A DNA stretch of 64,000 bases from Telluribacter humicola (GCF_017355935.1 NZ_JAFIQT010000002.1:744001-808000), one strand, 5' to 3'. Shown: positions 19,349-29,501, counted from the first letter of the stretch. Program-made: numbers and translations. The notes: generated from the letters alone by a model not told the origin.

Positions 19349-20572
19349 TTATAAGCCAAGCTCCTTAAGTACCTGAGATACTTTCTCAGCGGCTTCTTTG
19401 AACTCGATGGCTGAGTATACTTTCAGACCTGACTCGTTGATGATGCGAGCTCCTTCTTCGGCGTTAGTACCCTGCAGACGAACAATGATCGGTACAGGTA
19501 TTTCACCAATTGCTTTGTAGGCTTCTACCACCCCGGCGGCTACGCGGTCGCAACGTACGATACCTCCGAAGATGTTGATTAGGATAGCTTTTACGTTAGG
19601 ATCTTTCAGGATGATACGGAAACCGGCTTCTACGGTTTTGGCGTTAGCTCCACCTCCTACGTCCAGGAAGTTGGCAGGCTCACCACCCGACAGTTTGATG
19701 ATATCCATGGTAGCCATCGCCAGACCCGCACCGTTTACCATACAGCCTACGTTACCGTCCAGTTTGACGTAGTTGAGGTTGCTGGCGCCTGCTTCTACTT
19801 CCAGAGGATCTTCCTCGTTGGTATCACGCATTTCGGCCAGCTCAGAGTGACGGAACAGAGCGTTGTCGTCCAGGTTTACCTTGGCATCTACCGCCAGGAT
19901 CTTATTGTCAGATGTTTTCAAAACCGGGTTGATCTCGAACATCGACGAATCACTTTCAATGTATGCTTTGTAAAGAGCCGATACGAACTTCACCATCTCC
20001 TTGAAAGCATCACCTTCCAGCCCCAATGCAAAAGCAATTTTGCGGGCCTGGAAGCCCTGCAGGCCTACGGTTGGGTCAATCCACTCCTTCATAATTTTCT
20101 CGGGAGTGTGCTCAGCTACTTCTTCTATATCCATACCTCCTTCGGTAGAGGCCATGATCACGTTGCAGTTCTTGGCACGGTCAAGCAGAATAGACAGGTA
20201 GAACTCCTTGGGCTCACTGGCGCCAGGGTAGTATACGTCTTCCGCTATAAGTACTTTATTAACACGCTTCCCTTCGGGACCCGTCTGGTGTGTAACAAGT
20301 ACCTTTCCCAGAATATTCTTTGAAATAGTACGTACGTCCTCAACCGATTTGGCAAGGGCTACCCCACGTTGTTCGCTACCAACTATTTTACCCTTACCGC
20401 GTCCACCCGCGTGAATCTGCGACTTTACCACGTACCATTTGGTACCGGTCTGCGAGCTAAGCTCACGGGCCACTTCTACGGCTTTATCGGGCGTATCAGC
20501 CACGACTCCTTCCTGGATACGTACGCCGTATTTCTTTAAGATGCTTTTGGCTTGGTATTCGTGAATATTCAT
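19349..20572 (-). CDS. sucC: Succinyl-CoA ligase (ADP-forming) beta subunit
   Basis: A 407-residue subunit of the TCA-cycle enzyme that couples succinyl-CoA cleavage to nucleotide triphosphate formation. It begins M-N-I-H-E-Y-Q-A-K, the family start. An ATP-grasp domain (about 1-240) includes [15 protein letters not shown] and A-V-D-A-K. The C-terminal CoA-ligase domain has [14 protein letters not shown] and N-I-F-G-G-I-V-R-C. Full length. The alpha subunit gene sucD is not adjacent, as in many Bacteroidota. Confidence 0.97.
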   Translation of the reverse strand: MNIHEYQAKSILKKYGVRIQEGVVADTPDKAVEVARELSSQTGTKWYVVKSQIHAGGRGKGKIVGSEQRGVALAKSVEDVRTISKNILGKVLVTHQTGPEGKRVNKVLIAEDVYYPGASEPKEFYLSILLDRAKNCNVIMASTEGGMDIEEVAEHTPEKIMKEWIDPTVGLQGFQARKIAFALGLEGDAFKEMVKFVSALYKAYIESDSSMFEINPVLKTSDNKILAVDAKVNLDDNALFRHSELAEMRDTNEEDPLEVEAGASNLNYVKLDGNVGCMVNGAGLAMATMDIIKLSGGEPANFLDVGGGANAKTVEAGFRIILKDPNVKAILINIFGGIVRCDRVAAGVVEAYKAIGEIPVPIIVRLQGTNAEEGARIINESGLKVYSAIEFKEAAEKVSQVLKELGL

Positions 20573-20826
20573 GAGTGTTATAGTAAATTGGTATTTTCAC
20601 GGCAAATTAACGAATTATTCAAAACGGCAGGTAGTTTTGCAAAGCTTTTGTCGAGAAAGCCTTTGCCGACCCATAAACAAAAGCCGGCACAACTGATTTA
20701 TTAAAGGGAAACCTGATGATAACGAGCCTATAAAGAGGCGGGTCCTTCGGGTTTGACTGATAACCTAATAGGAGCACTTATACGCTTCTGATATCGCGGC
20801 GGCGATACGCTTACTATTATTTGACT

Positions 20827-21504
20827 ATGACCTTACTCCAAGCCAACGGAATAGCCCGTAAATACGGTGAATTGCAAGTATTAAAAGGAATAGATCTGGA
20901 AATCCGGAAAGGAGAGATTGTCGCTATTGTGGGGGCTTCGGGAGCCGGTAAAAGTACTCTGCTGCATATTATAGGTACGTTGGACCGTCCGGATAAAGGT
21001 TCTGTTATGATACAGGGAACGGATGTGTCATCGCTGAATGACAAGTCGCTGGCCCTGTTCCGAAACGAGCGAATTGGCTTTGTTTTCCAGTTTCACAACC
21101 TGTTAGCTGAATTTACAGCGTTAGAAAACGTCTCTATGCCCGCATTTATAGGGGGGAAGGAGAGTGAGGATGCTATCAAAAAGCGGGCAACCGACCTATT
21201 GAAGCTTCTGGGACTACCTGACCGGATGGATCACTTACCCTCCCAATTGTCGGGTGGAGAGCAGCAGCGGGTGGCCGTAGCGAGGGCCCTGATGAATCGT
21301 CCGGCTATAGTACTGGCCGACGAACCCAGCGGTAACCTGGATTCCAAAAATGCCGAAGACCTGCACCGCCTGTTTTTCCGGCTACGCGATGAACTGGATC
21401 AGACCTTTGTCATCGTGACCCATAATGAGCACCTGGCCGAAATGGCTGACCGCCGCCTGACCATGCGGGACGGGCTCATGGAAGGGGAGATTCCCAATAA
21501 TTAG
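20827..21504 (+). CDS. ABC transporter ATP-binding protein, LolD-like
   Basis: A 225-residue ATPase using the ATG at 20827 (a TTG two codons upstream is less likely). Walker A G36-x-S-G-A-G-K-S-T44, signature L-S-G-G-E-Q-Q-R, Walker B I-V-L-A-D-E-P and the switch His in V-T-H-N-E-H. The S-G-N-L-D-S segment puts it in the LolD/MacB-type group that drives lipoprotein release or mechanotransmission. No permease gene is adjacent, so the partner must be elsewhere. Its stop codon overlaps the stop of the converging glutaminase gene by 3 nt. Confidence 0.88.
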   Translation: MTLLQANGIARKYGELQVLKGIDLEIRKGEIVAIVGASGAGKSTLLHIIGTLDRPDKGSVMIQGTDVSSLNDKSLALFRNERIGFVFQFHNLLAEFTALENVSMPAFIGGKESEDAIKKRATDLLKLLGLPDRMDHLPSQLSGGEQQRVAVARALMNRPAIVLADEPSGNLDSKNAEDLHRLFFRLRDELDQTFVIVTHNEHLAEMADRRLTMRDGLMEGEIPNN

Positions 21505-22451
21505 AATATTGACAAACCACTTAGCGAAGTAAGCCGCTCCAGAGCCAGCATACCCAGGGCTGAGTTACCTTTCCTGTTGAGACGGGGGCTCCATACCGCT
21601 ACGCTGTACTGACCAGGATGGATGGCTACAATACCTCCGCCGACCCCACTCTTACCGGGCAAGCCTACCTTGAACGAAAATTCACCGGCTTCGTCGTAAA
21701 ACCCGCAGGTCTGCATGATGGCGTTGACACGCTTGGTATGGCTGCGGGATAGGATCCGCTCTCCCGTATCGACTAGTTTCCCACCGTTGGCGTACAGGAG
21801 GAAGGTACGTGACAGCTCGGCACAGCTCATCTCAGTGGAGCACATGTGGAAGTACAGGTCCAGTACGGTATCTATATCATTATCAACATTGCCGAATGAC
21901 TTCATCAGGTTCAGGAGGGCCGCGTTGCGGTAGCCCCAGTCTTTTTCGGACTGCGCCACCTGGTAGTTATAATGAATATCGGCACTACCGGCCAGCTTTC
22001 TGACAAAGTGCAGGAAGTCTTTCTTAGGGTCTGACAGGTGGCTCACCAGGATATCAGCAATAACCAGGGCACCGGAGTTGATCAGTGGGTTACGGGGCTT
22101 ACCGTTCTCAACTTCAAGCAGCGTCAGGGAGTTGAATGCGCTACCAGAGGGCTCAACGCCAACCCGGTCCCATACCTTGTCTCCAATCAATGAAATGGCC
22201 AGAGTCAGAGTAAGTACCTTGGTAATACTCTGCAACGAAAACTTCTCGTCGCTATCACCAATCGAGTAGCTTTCTCCATCAAGCCGGCACAGATGCATAC
22301 CAAATTTAGCTGGGTCTACCTTGGCTAGTTCAGGGATGTACTGTGCCACCTGTCCCTCGGGCTCCTCCTTCGCAATGGCTTCTTGTATCTCTTCCAGTAT
22401 TGATCCAAAATGTATCACATCAATATCGTCGTTAATCGGCAGGGGATTCAT
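21501..22451 (-). CDS. glsA: Glutaminase
   Basis: A 316-residue serine-type glutaminase (Gln to Glu plus ammonia) of the beta-lactamase-like GlsA family. Catalytic S75-I-T-K78 lies in S-L-Q-S-I-T-K-V, with later motifs [14 protein letters not shown] and the glycine-rich [11 protein letters not shown]. Full length. Its stop shares bases with the stop of the ABC ATPase on the other strand, with no terminator between the two genes. Confidence 0.95.
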   Translation of the reverse strand: MNPLPINDDIDVIHFGSILEEIQEAIAKEEPEGQVAQYIPELAKVDPAKFGMHLCRLDGESYSIGDSDEKFSLQSITKVLTLTLAISLIGDKVWDRVGVEPSGSAFNSLTLLEVENGKPRNPLINSGALVIADILVSHLSDPKKDFLHFVRKLAGSADIHYNYQVAQSEKDWGYRNAALLNLMKSFGNVDNDIDTVLDLYFHMCSTEMSCAELSRTFLLYANGGKLVDTGERILSRSHTKRVNAIMQTCGFYDEAGEFSFKVGLPGKSGVGGGIVAIHPGQYSVAVWSPRLNRKGNSALGMLALERLTSLSGLSIF

Positions 22452-22581
22452 TGGTACTTAAAAAATGAAAATGTAATGCGCTGAACTAGCAGGAAACCTA
22501 TCTGATGTAAACAGACCTAAATGAGTTCTTGGCTCCAAAAGTAGGCGAATTTTACTTTTTTGAGACTTATATACCAATAAA

Positions 22582-22611
22582 AAGAGCCGCCTGATTGTTC
22601 AGACGGCTCTT
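22582..22611 (-). terminator. Terminator after the DUF4174 gene
   Basis: Stem AAGAGCCG (22582-22589) with CGGCTCTT (22604-22611) plus inner pairs, 24 nt past the stop of the DUF4174 gene. Confidence 0.75.
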
Positions 22612-22634
22612 GCTATAAAGTATAAAGCTTAGTA

Positions 22635-23084
22635 CTACCAGAATAGCTGTGCTTTGGCTACGGCATTGGGACGCTCCTGTATATTGAGTATCTGAAGCAA
22701 CTGATTGGCCTGAGCGGGCTTGGTACCTGTCATCCGCAAAGTACCCTTTTCATCAATCACCCATACATTAAAGCGCTCGGGCTGGTAGTGTAGTTTGTGC
22801 TGAAGGTATGTACGGTCAGCTTTGCTCAGGCGGGTAGGGATTAGTACTACAACCATTTTCTCCTGATGCAGGGTTTGTATATAGGGGTGCAAGGCATCCA
22901 GTTGTTGCTTGACCAGGTGCTGCTGCTCTTCGGGAGCATAGACGATGATCAGCTTTTCATTCCATACCTGCTTTTGTTCAAGGAAGGCCGGAAGAGACGC
23001 CCGCTGTGCCATTGTACTGTTTCCTAACGCTATCAGGGCAATAACCAGGGCTGCCAGACTTTTTCGTACCATCGCTCTACGCAT
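22635..23084 (-). CDS. DUF4174 family exported protein
   Basis: A 149-residue protein with a signal peptide (cleavage near S-T-M-A-Q) and a thioredoxin-like fold pattern: a strand K-L-I-I-V-Y-A-P-E, a helix, K-M-V-V-V-L-I-P, and F-N-V-W-V-I-D-E-K-G-T. This matches DUF4174, a family that lacks the thioredoxin CxxC (no Cys pair here) and has unknown function. Single gene between glutaminase and groEL. Confidence 0.75.
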   Translation of the reverse strand: MRRAMVRKSLAALVIALIALGNSTMAQRASLPAFLEQKQVWNEKLIIVYAPEEQQHLVKQQLDALHPYIQTLHQEKMVVVLIPTRLSKADRTYLQHKLHYQPERFNVWVIDEKGTLRMTGTKPAQANQLLQILNIQERPNAVAKAQLFW

Positions 23085-23204
23085 ATCAGTATTACTATAA
23101 TGTTATCTCAATATTAAATTATTGTTAAGAATAACATAAACTGGTACTAAAAGCAAATAGTTTGGGAAGAATTTTGTAAGGGAAGGTCAGAAGGGGTACA
23201 AATA

Positions 23205-23234
23205 AAAAAGCACGGGCCATGGCCCGTGCTTTTT
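23205..23234 (-). terminator. groESL terminator
   Basis: Perfect palindrome of 15 bp per arm, with A-tract on one side and T-tract on the other, about 20 nt past the groEL stop. Confidence 0.95.
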
Positions 23235-23253
23235 GCTATGAATAGGTGCAGGA

Positions 23254-24882
23254 TTACATCATGCCACCCATGCCACCACCGTGAGGCATAGAAGGAGCAT
23301 TGCTCTCCTCAGGCTCATCAGCAATCACACACTCCGTTGTCAGCAATAAGCCAGCAATTGAAGCAGCGTTTTCTAGGGCCAGACGAGTTACTTTCTTAGG
23401 ATCAATGATACCTGCTTCCAGCAAGTCCTCGAAGGTATTGTCCTTGGCATTGTAGCCATAAGAACCTGTTCCTTCTTTCACTTTCTGGATCACTACGGAG
23501 CCTTCACCGCCTGAGTTGGCAACAATGGTACGCAGAGGTGCTTCGATAGCAACCCGAATTATGTTGATACCGGTTGTCTCATCTTCGTTTCTGCCTTTCA
23601 GATCATTCAGAGAAGCAGCAGCACGAATCAGCGCTACACCACCACCAGCTACCACACCTTCTTCAACGGCGGCGCGGGTTGCGTGCAGAGCATCGTCAAC
23701 GCGGTCTTTCTTTTCTTTCATTTCTACTTCGGTAGCAGCACCGATGTACAGGATAGCTACACCACCTGACAGCTTAGCCAGACGCTCCTGCAGCTTCTCA
23801 CGATCGTAGTCAGATGTCGTATTCTCGATCTGAGCTTTGATCTGGTTTACACGACCCTGAATATCTTCTGAGCTACCGCTACCGTTAACGATAGTAGTGT
23901 TGTCTTTGTCGATGATCAGTTTTTCGCTGGTACCGAGGTAGTCAAGCGTAGCGTTTTCCAATTTGAAACCGCGCTCTTCGCTGATAACAGTACCACCGGT
24001 CAGGATAGCGATGTCTTCCAGCATAGCCTTACGACGATCACCAAAGCCAGGAGCTTTAACGGCAGCCACTTTCAAGGCACCACGGATCTTGTTAACTACC
24101 AGAGTAGCCAGGGCCTCACCGTCAACGTCTTCAGCGATGATCAGCAGAGGACGGCCAGTCTGAGCTACCTGCTCCAATACCGGAAGAAGTTCTTTCATAG
24201 AAGATACTTTCTTCTCAGAGATGAGAATGAAAGGACGCTCCATTTCAACTTCCATTTTCTCGGTGTTGGTTACGAAGTAAGGCGACAGGTAACCGCGGTC
24301 AAACTGCATACCTTCTACAGTCTTTACTTCGGTTTCGGTACCACGAGCTTCTTCCACTGTGATAACACCCTCTTTACCTACTTTCTCCATAGCCTGAGCG
24401 ATCATCTGACCGATCTCCTCGTCATGGTTGGCAGAGATGGTAGCCACCTGGGCGATCTCTCTGGAAGTAGAGATATTTTTCTTTTGGTTTTCGAGGTCTT
24501 TTACGATAGTCGCAACAGCTTTCTCAATACCACGCTTCAGGTCCATTGGGTTGGCACCGGCGGCTACGTTCTTTACACCAATGGTGTAGATGGCCTGAGC
24601 CAGTACTGTAGCAGTAGTAGTACCATCACCAGCCTGATCAGCTGTCTTGGAAGCAACTTCTTTTACCAACTGAGCACCCATGTTCTCCATGGCGTCCTTC
24701 AGTTCAATTTCTTTAGCTACAGTCACACCATCCTTAGTAATGGTAGGTGAGCCGAATTTCTTATCAATAACTACGTTGCGACCACGGGGACCGAGAGTTA
24801 CCTTCACGGCATCAGCAAGGGTGTCAACACCACGCTTAATTTTGTCGCGGGCTTCTACATCGAAAAATATCTTCTTAGACAT
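23254..24882 (-). CDS. groL: Chaperonin GroEL (60 kDa)
   Basis: A 542-residue full-length chaperonin. Begins [12 protein letters not shown], with G-D-G-T-T-T-A-T (about 85-92), the ATP-site Asp in A-N-H-D-E-E-I-G, the apical domain, [15 protein letters not shown], and the G-G-M-rich tail G-G-G-M-G-G-M-M. Co-transcribed with groES (70-nt gap). Cytosolic folding machine. Confidence 0.99.
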   Translation of the reverse strand: MSKKIFFDVEARDKIKRGVDTLADAVKVTLGPRGRNVVIDKKFGSPTITKDGVTVAKEIELKDAMENMGAQLVKEVASKTADQAGDGTTTATVLAQAIYTIGVKNVAAGANPMDLKRGIEKAVATIVKDLENQKKNISTSREIAQVATISANHDEEIGQMIAQAMEKVGKEGVITVEEARGTETEVKTVEGMQFDRGYLSPYFVTNTEKMEVEMERPFILISEKKVSSMKELLPVLEQVAQTGRPLLIIAEDVDGEALATLVVNKIRGALKVAAVKAPGFGDRRKAMLEDIAILTGGTVISEERGFKLENATLDYLGTSEKLIIDKDNTTIVNGSGSSEDIQGRVNQIKAQIENTTSDYDREKLQERLAKLSGGVAILYIGAATEVEMKEKKDRVDDALHATRAAVEEGVVAGGGVALIRAAASLNDLKGRNEDETTGINIIRVAIEAPLRTIVANSGGEGSVVIQKVKEGTGSYGYNAKDNTFEDLLEAGIIDPKKVTRLALENAASIAGLLLTTECVIADEPEESNAPSMPHGGGMGGMM

Positions 24883-24952
24883 ACTTGTAAATGTTAAAAA
24901 ATGTTAGTGTTTGAACTGGATAGTAACAAAAAATGCGGGAATCCCGTCAATC

Positions 24953-25249
24953 TTAGCCGATGATGGCATAGATGTCAGATTCACGCATAATGAGGCAGTC
25001 CTTACCGTCAACGGCAAGCTCAGTGCCGGAGTACTTTCCGTAAAGAACGGTATCACCAACTTTCACAGACATTGGCTCGTCTTTCTTACCAGGACCTACT
25101 GCGATTACAGTTCCGCGCTGTGGTTTTTCTTTGGCGGTATCAGGGATAATGATACCGAACGCTGTTTTTTCTTCGGCTGGTGCAGGTTCTACCAGAACCC
25201 GATCCGCTAAGGGTTGTACGTTCACTTGTACTTCTGTTACAGTTGACAT
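24953..25249 (-). CDS. groS: Co-chaperonin GroES
   Basis: A 98-residue co-chaperonin: L-A-D-R-V-L-V-E-P, the mobile loop [14 protein letters not shown], and the roof/C-terminal part [14 protein letters not shown]. Upstream of groEL on the same strand. A 26-bp palindrome sits 20-45 nt before its start codon (separate entry). Confidence 0.98.
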   Translation of the reverse strand: MSTVTEVQVNVQPLADRVLVEPAPAEEKTAFGIIIPDTAKEKPQRGTVIAVGPGKKDEPMSVKVGDTVLYGKYSGTELAVDGKDCLIMRESDIYAIIG

Positions 25250-25268
25250 AGGTATAAAACGTTTTTAT

Positions 25269-25294
25269 GGTTGTCAGTAATGTATTTGACAACC
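25269..25294. promoter_or_regulatory. Palindromic operator candidate upstream of groES
   Basis: Arms GGTTGTCA (25269-25276) and TGACAACC (25287-25294) are a perfect 8-bp inverted repeat with a 10-nt spacer, in the groESL leader. It differs from the CIRCE element (TTAGCACTC-N9-GAGTGCTAA) but has similar geometry and position, so a heat-shock or stress repressor site is a reasonable inference. Confidence 0.5.
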
Positions 25295-25475
25295 TCAGTG
25301 CTACATAAGTTGTGCCAGCCGCTTTTTCTGTCATTTTTTCAGAATTAAACTGACAGTTTTGACTATTTGTGATTTTAAAAGAATAAAAGCAAGGTATAAT
25401 GAACAATCGTAAAAGAACGTTTGGCGTTTATAAAAATAATGTTATATTTTCATCATTAACCTTTTCGTATGTGTT

Positions 25476-26183
25476 ATGACAAAGCTTCATGGTGACTGGT
25501 TGACAGAAGGAATATTGGATTTCGAGTATAAAAAATATGTCTTACTGGCATACTTACAGCACGTACAGAGTCAGTTTACGGAGCACCGGTTGTTTCCGTA
25601 CCTGCCAGAACTGCGGAGCCATTATGAGAGTAGCCTCCATTTTAAAGAGAAGAAAAAGAGTATAAAGTCATCATTTCCTAAAAAGCTGACAGGCGTAGAC
25701 CTGAAAAAGCTCCGACTGCAGTACGAGGAAATGTATAAAGACGATGATTATCTGTCAGAATTAAACGGCATTCTGGAATTTGCCATTCCACGCTTTTCGA
25801 CTGCCCTGTCAGAGGGGCAGGAGCGGTTCCAGGAGGTGGAGGCCGATCTGACCTTCGCACCCGTTGGCATCATCCCACTTCGTACCGAAGAAGGATACCT
25901 GTTTATTCACCGGTCCTCTCAGCACGAAACGGCGATATTCCGCTACCAGCTGGCCCTGTACGACTCCGGCAGGCAGCGCTATATCCATACCTTCTGGGTG
26001 GACTCCGTAACTAAGGGGATAGGTACTACCTTTGAAAACCTGAAAGTGGAGCTGGCCCGGAAGTACCGCTCACTGCCCAACCCGGCAACCTACATGGTCG
26101 AGAGCCGGCACGACTATCCGCTGCACGAGACCCTGCTGCCTGTAGCCAAGCAACTAGTGGTACGGCACCTGGGGGCAGCCTAG
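25476..26183 (+). CDS. Conserved protein of unknown function
   Basis: A 235-residue cytoplasmic protein without signal peptide or membrane segment. The N-terminal half is charged and helical (K-E-K-K-K-S, L-K-K-L-R-L-Q-Y-E-E-M-Y); the C-terminal half has strand-like segments (V-G-I-I-P-L-R-T-E-E-G-Y-L-F-I, Y-Q-L-A-L-Y-D, H-T-F-W-V-D-S). It has the look of a lineage-restricted Bacteroidota hypothetical. Divergent from groES; ends with a strong bidirectional terminator. No function assigned. Confidence 0.75.
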   Translation: MTKLHGDWLTEGILDFEYKKYVLLAYLQHVQSQFTEHRLFPYLPELRSHYESSLHFKEKKKSIKSSFPKKLTGVDLKKLRLQYEEMYKDDDYLSELNGILEFAIPRFSTALSEGQERFQEVEADLTFAPVGIIPLRTEEGYLFIHRSSQHETAIFRYQLALYDSGRQRYIHTFWVDSVTKGIGTTFENLKVELARKYRSLPNPATYMVESRHDYPLHETLLPVAKQLVVRHLGAA

Positions 26184-26207
26184 TCCGGCGTCTTAGCTAT
26201 AAAAGCA

Positions 26208-26235
26208 GAAGGCCAGCCCCAATGGGCTGGCCTTC
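26208..26235. terminator. Bidirectional terminator
   Basis: Perfect 12-bp GC-rich stem (26208-26219 and 26224-26235), 4-nt loop, between the hypothetical gene and the converging secG. Confidence 0.9.
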
Positions 26236-26260
26236 TTACTTGTTACCAGTATAGTTCGTC

Positions 26261-26629
26261 TTATTGCGCGCTGTCAACCGGAGCCGGAGCAGCTGGTGTA
26301 GTAGTCGCATTAGGTACAGGAGCTACGCTACCTCCGGGAAGTGTGGTGTTCTGAGCGCGGTCAACGTTGATACTGTTGATACCTTCGCCCGCCTGTGAGC
26401 CATCACCTACCAAAATATATGAAACCAGGGAGACGAGCATAATAGCGCCAGCCAGTCCCCAGGTGATCTGCTCGAGCAGATCGGTTGTTTTCTTTACACC
26501 AAACATTTGAGAAGAGCCCATTCCGCCGAATTCGCTGGAAAGACCGCCTCCTTTTGAGTTTTGTATCAACACCACGAGAATCAACAACACAGCGATAATC
26601 GCAACTAAAATTACAAGAGCCAGATACAT
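26261..26629 (-). CDS. secG: Preprotein translocase subunit SecG
   Basis: A 122-residue inner-membrane component of the SecYEG channel. Two transmembrane helices (about 3-22 and 55-75) flank the cytosolic loop L-I-Q-N-S-K-G-G-G-L-S-S-E-F-G-G, the SecG hallmark. The extended Thr/Ala/Pro-rich tail (residues about 95-122) is typical of Bacteroidota. Last gene of the miaB/activator/lptE/TPR/secG cluster. Confidence 0.95.
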   Translation of the reverse strand: MYLALVILVAIIAVLLILVVLIQNSKGGGLSSEFGGMGSSQMFGVKKTTDLLEQITWGLAGAIMLVSLVSYILVGDGSQAGEGINSINVDRAQNTTLPGGSVAPVPNATTTPAAPAPVDSAQ

Positions 26630-26727
26630 GCGTTTACGTTAAAATAAAAAGGTGAATGATTGAAAATTATTAATATAGTACGTTGGATTTATTCTTACAG
26701 TGAGGTCTTGAAAAGCAAAGGGTTAGC

Positions 26728-27561
26728 TTACTTGTCCGTCATCAACTCGTTAATTTTTTCCGCAAAGTAATCCTTTTTTTCTGGGTTTTTCAAAACAAGT
26801 TTCTGGTATACGTCGATAGCCTTGTCAATTTTGCCCTGTCGTACCAGAATCTTCGCCATTGATTCGGTGGCCAGACAGTCCAGAGTAGCTGCCTGTGTGC
26901 GGGTTGTCAGATCTTCCGGTTCGGTTTTATCTTCCAGATTTATTCGAATAGGTCCAATACGGGGGTCATTCTGAATAAATCGTTCGATCAGTTCCTGCTG
27001 CTGACGGCGGCTATTATCACGTGGTTCGGCTGAGGGCAGGAGTTCAATCGTCGGCAGTGGAGCTACTTTCAGCCGCTTGTAGGTTAGTTCGTCTTCAATG
27101 ACCTTCTCAGTGACTACGGTATCGTCCACCGGAAGTGGTGTTATCGCGGCTGCCTGGCTCTCTTTGTCGGTAGTAGCGTCGGCAGTAGAGTTAAAACGAT
27201 CTTCGAAGCGAATGAGGGATATAGGTTTTTCCAGCCCATACGGAGCGGCTTTATCACGAGACTCGTTCCGGCCGTAAGGCAGGTCAGACAGGCGGCCAAG
27301 CAACGACTGCGACCATTCAAATTCATTCTCCACCATTCGGCGCAAGGCGCTCCGGTTTAGCGCGTATACCGCCGCACGGGGTACTACTTCGGACAGTGAG
27401 TAGGATGATTTCTGGGAGGATGCCTTGGCCAGTAGCGCGTAGGAAATCTGGCAGTACGGGTAGGCTTTTACGGTTGCTTCCAGCCGTGCTATATCCGCAG
27501 GGCTGGTATCAGCCGGACTCATGACCCAATACGAAAAGGTTTCTCTATCTACAGTACTCAT
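26728..27561 (-). CDS. Tetratricopeptide-like protein between lptE and secG
   Basis: A 277-residue protein starting at the ATG at 27561 (M-S-T-V-D-R-E-T-F); a TTG five codons upstream is less likely. It is mostly soluble and charged, with one TPR-like unit at the C-terminus (about 235-270: A-K-I-L-V-R-Q-G-K-I-D-K-A-I-D-V-Y-Q-K-L, N-P-E-K-K-D-Y-F). The N-terminal part (Y-P-Y-C-Q-I-S-Y-A-L-L-A-K) is conserved in Bacteroidota homologues at this locus, by family memory. Function unknown; the position suggests a link with envelope assembly. Confidence 0.75.
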   Translation of the reverse strand: MSTVDRETFSYWVMSPADTSPADIARLEATVKAYPYCQISYALLAKASSQKSSYSLSEVVPRAAVYALNRSALRRMVENEFEWSQSLLGRLSDLPYGRNESRDKAAPYGLEKPISLIRFEDRFNSTADATTDKESQAAAITPLPVDDTVVTEKVIEDELTYKRLKVAPLPTIELLPSAEPRDNSRRQQQELIERFIQNDPRIGPIRINLEDKTEPEDLTTRTQAATLDCLATESMAKILVRQGKIDKAIDVYQKLVLKNPEKKDYFAEKINELMTDK

Positions 27562-27620
27562 ATCAAAAGGAGGCAAATGTGTCAGAAGTATTCAATGAAA
27601 TTACAACAAAGACGTGCAAT

Positions 27621-28163
27621 TTACCAATCTGCCGCCGATTTATTAAAAATATTCTGAACAATCTGATCCAGGATCGTGGGCAGTAAACGCGCCTCGTTTT
27701 GATTGAGCGTCTGACTCTGCGGGAAGTCAGCATAGAAGGTAAAAGCCTGGTCGAAGTTCTTCGTCTCATCCAGGGTATTCACGAACCGGACCTGTACCGT
27801 CACGTTCAGGCGGTTAAAGCCGGCCTGGTCGTTGGCAGTGGGGGCTACGGGTACTACATCATAGCCTGTAACGGTGCCTTCCAGCAGCAGGTCTCCTCCC
27901 GAGGGAAGCAGGGTAAGGTTGGTATTTCGCTGAAAATATTCTTTGATTTTTTCAGTTAGCAGCAGGGGCAGGTTGGATGGACCACCGGCTGTACCCATGT
28001 TAAAGTTATTAACAGTGAACGTCTTAATATCCGGAGACAGACTGGTACCCGTAAAGGAGTAAATCCCGCAGCCACTTAGCAGGGACAGGACCAGGCAGCA
28101 GGTGAGTGTGATACCCATACTGCGGTATCTATGTAATGAACGTAAAACAGGTAACTGCCTCAT
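27621..28163 (-). CDS. lptE: LptE family LPS-assembly lipoprotein
   Basis: A 180-residue lipoprotein. The signal sequence ends L-L-S-G-C (Cys32), followed by G-I-Y-S-F-T-G-T-S-L, the Bacteroidota LptE start motif. The body alternates strands and a helix (L-L-T-E-K-I-K-E-Y-F, L-L-L-E-G-T-V-T-G-Y). The partner of LptD in placing LPS at the outer membrane. It lies just downstream of the sigma-54 activator gene (42-nt gap). Confidence 0.9.
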   Translation of the reverse strand: MRQLPVLRSLHRYRSMGITLTCCLVLSLLSGCGIYSFTGTSLSPDIKTFTVNNFNMGTAGGPSNLPLLLTEKIKEYFQRNTNLTLLPSGGDLLLEGTVTGYDVVPVAPTANDQAGFNRLNVTVQVRFVNTLDETKNFDQAFTFYADFPQSQTLNQNEARLLPTILDQIVQNIFNKSAADW

Positions 28164-28205
28164 TGATAGGGGAGAATCTTATGTCAGGTGTTATACAACA
28201 CCATT

Positions 28206-29501
28206 TTACTCTTCAATATTGTACTGTTTGATCTTCCGGTAAAGGGTCCGTTCAGAAATACCCAGTGCCTGAGCCGCATATTTGCGCTTATTATTATTCT
28301 TGCGCAGGGCCTTGATGATCATTTCCTTTTCTTTCTCTTCCAGCGAAAGTGATTCGTCCTCCTCGGTCTCGTGGATCACGTCCTCAATCTCACTACGGGC
28401 GTCGGAGTACCGATCCAGGTCTACCGTGCGGGGAGGGGGAGGAGAGAGCAGTCTGGGTGTTTCGACCGGTGGCGTGTTAACCAGGCTGTCTGGGGCGCTC
28501 AGGGTACTGAACAGCTCTTTGTGGTCATTCAGGATATCGCCGCCGTAATGCTCGTTCTGCAGTACTTCCCGGACCAGTTTCTTTAGCTCGTTTACATCCC
28601 GGCGCATATCAAAGAGTACCTTGTAGAGTAGTTCGCGCTCCGAAAAAGATGTCGTGCTTTCGTCTCCGGCTCCCAATGGTACCAAAGCCCGACGGCTCGA
28701 GTTCTGAACCGGATGGAGATAGCGGTGCAGGGTTTCGGCAGTAATCTGGGTGTCGTTGTTCGTTTCCAGAATGGTAATCTGTTCCGCGATGTTCTTGAGC
28801 TGACGGATATTACCCGGAAACTCGTAGGCCATCAGCATTTCCCGGGCGTCGGCAGTCAGGCGGACGGGCTTGGTACGGTAGCGCTCAGCAAAGTCGTTGG
28901 TAAATTTGCGGAATAGCATCAGTACATCTTCACCCCGCTCACGCAGGGGTGGTACAAAGATGGGTACAGTATTGAGCCGGTAGTAAAGGTCCTCCCTGAA
29001 TTTGCCATTGTTTACAGCCTCGCGCAGATTTACGTTGGTAGCTGCTACTACCCGCACATCGGTCTTCATGACCTTCGACGAACCCACCCGAATATACTCT
29101 CCATTTTCGAGTACCCGTAGCAGACGAGCCTGGGTACCTACGGGCATTTCACCGATTTCATCCAGAAAAATAGTACCTCCGTTGGTGGTTTCAAAGTATC
29201 CCTTACGCGCATCCAGGGCTCCGGTAAAAGCTCCCTTTTCGTGACCAAACAACTCGGAGTCAATGGTGCCTTCGGGAATAGCTCCACAGTTGATGGCAAT
29301 AAAAGGACCATGTTTGCGAGAGCTCAGGCTATGGATAATCTTGGAGAATGACTCTTTACCACTACCACTCTCCCCGGTAATAAGTACCGTGAGATCGGTG
29401 GCAGCTACCTGTATGGCTACATTGATAGCGTAATTGAGTCCCGGCGAGTTACCAATAATCCCGAACCGGTTCTTTATGGCTTGAATTTCGTTTATATTCA
29501 T
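28206..29501 (-). CDS. Sigma-54-dependent transcriptional activator (AAA+, no receiver)
   Basis: A 431-residue enhancer-binding protein. The AAA+ domain starts almost at the N-terminus: Walker A G43-E-S-G-S-G-K-E-S51, the sigma-54-contact loop G-A-F-T-G-A near 93, Walker B G-G-T-I-F-L-D-E-I-G, and R-L-N-T-V-P-I-F-V-P-P-L-R-E-R. A linker rich in Pro/Arg/Glu leads to the Fis-type HTH at the C-terminus (Y-A-A-Q-A-L-G-I-S-E-R-T-L-Y-R-K-I-K). There is no receiver, PAS or GAF domain, so it may be controlled by partner proteins or by abundance. Lies between lptE and miaB. Confidence 0.93.
   Translation of the reverse strand: MNINEIQAIKNRFGIIGNSPGLNYAINVAIQVAATDLTVLITGESGSGKESFSKIIHSLSSRKHGPFIAINCGAIPEGTIDSELFGHEKGAFTGALDARKGYFETTNGGTIFLDEIGEMPVGTQARLLRVLENGEYIRVGSSKVMKTDVRVVAATNVNLREAVNNGKFREDLYYRLNTVPIFVPPLRERGEDVLMLFRKFTNDFAERYRTKPVRLTADAREMLMAYEFPGNIRQLKNIAEQITILETNNDTQITAETLHRYLHPVQNSSRRALVPLGAGDESTTSFSERELLYKVLFDMRRDVNELKKLVREVLQNEHYGGDILNDHKELFSTLSAPDSLVNTPPVETPRLLSPPPPRTVDLDRYSDARSEIEDVIHETEEDESLSLEEKEKEMIIKALRKNNNKRKYAAQALGISERTLYRKIKQYNIEE

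Noticed and set aside
25295-25330. Sigma-54-like promoter (TGGCAC ... GC on the minus strand) upstream of groES
   Set aside because: The spacing between GG and GC is 13 nt, not the required 10.
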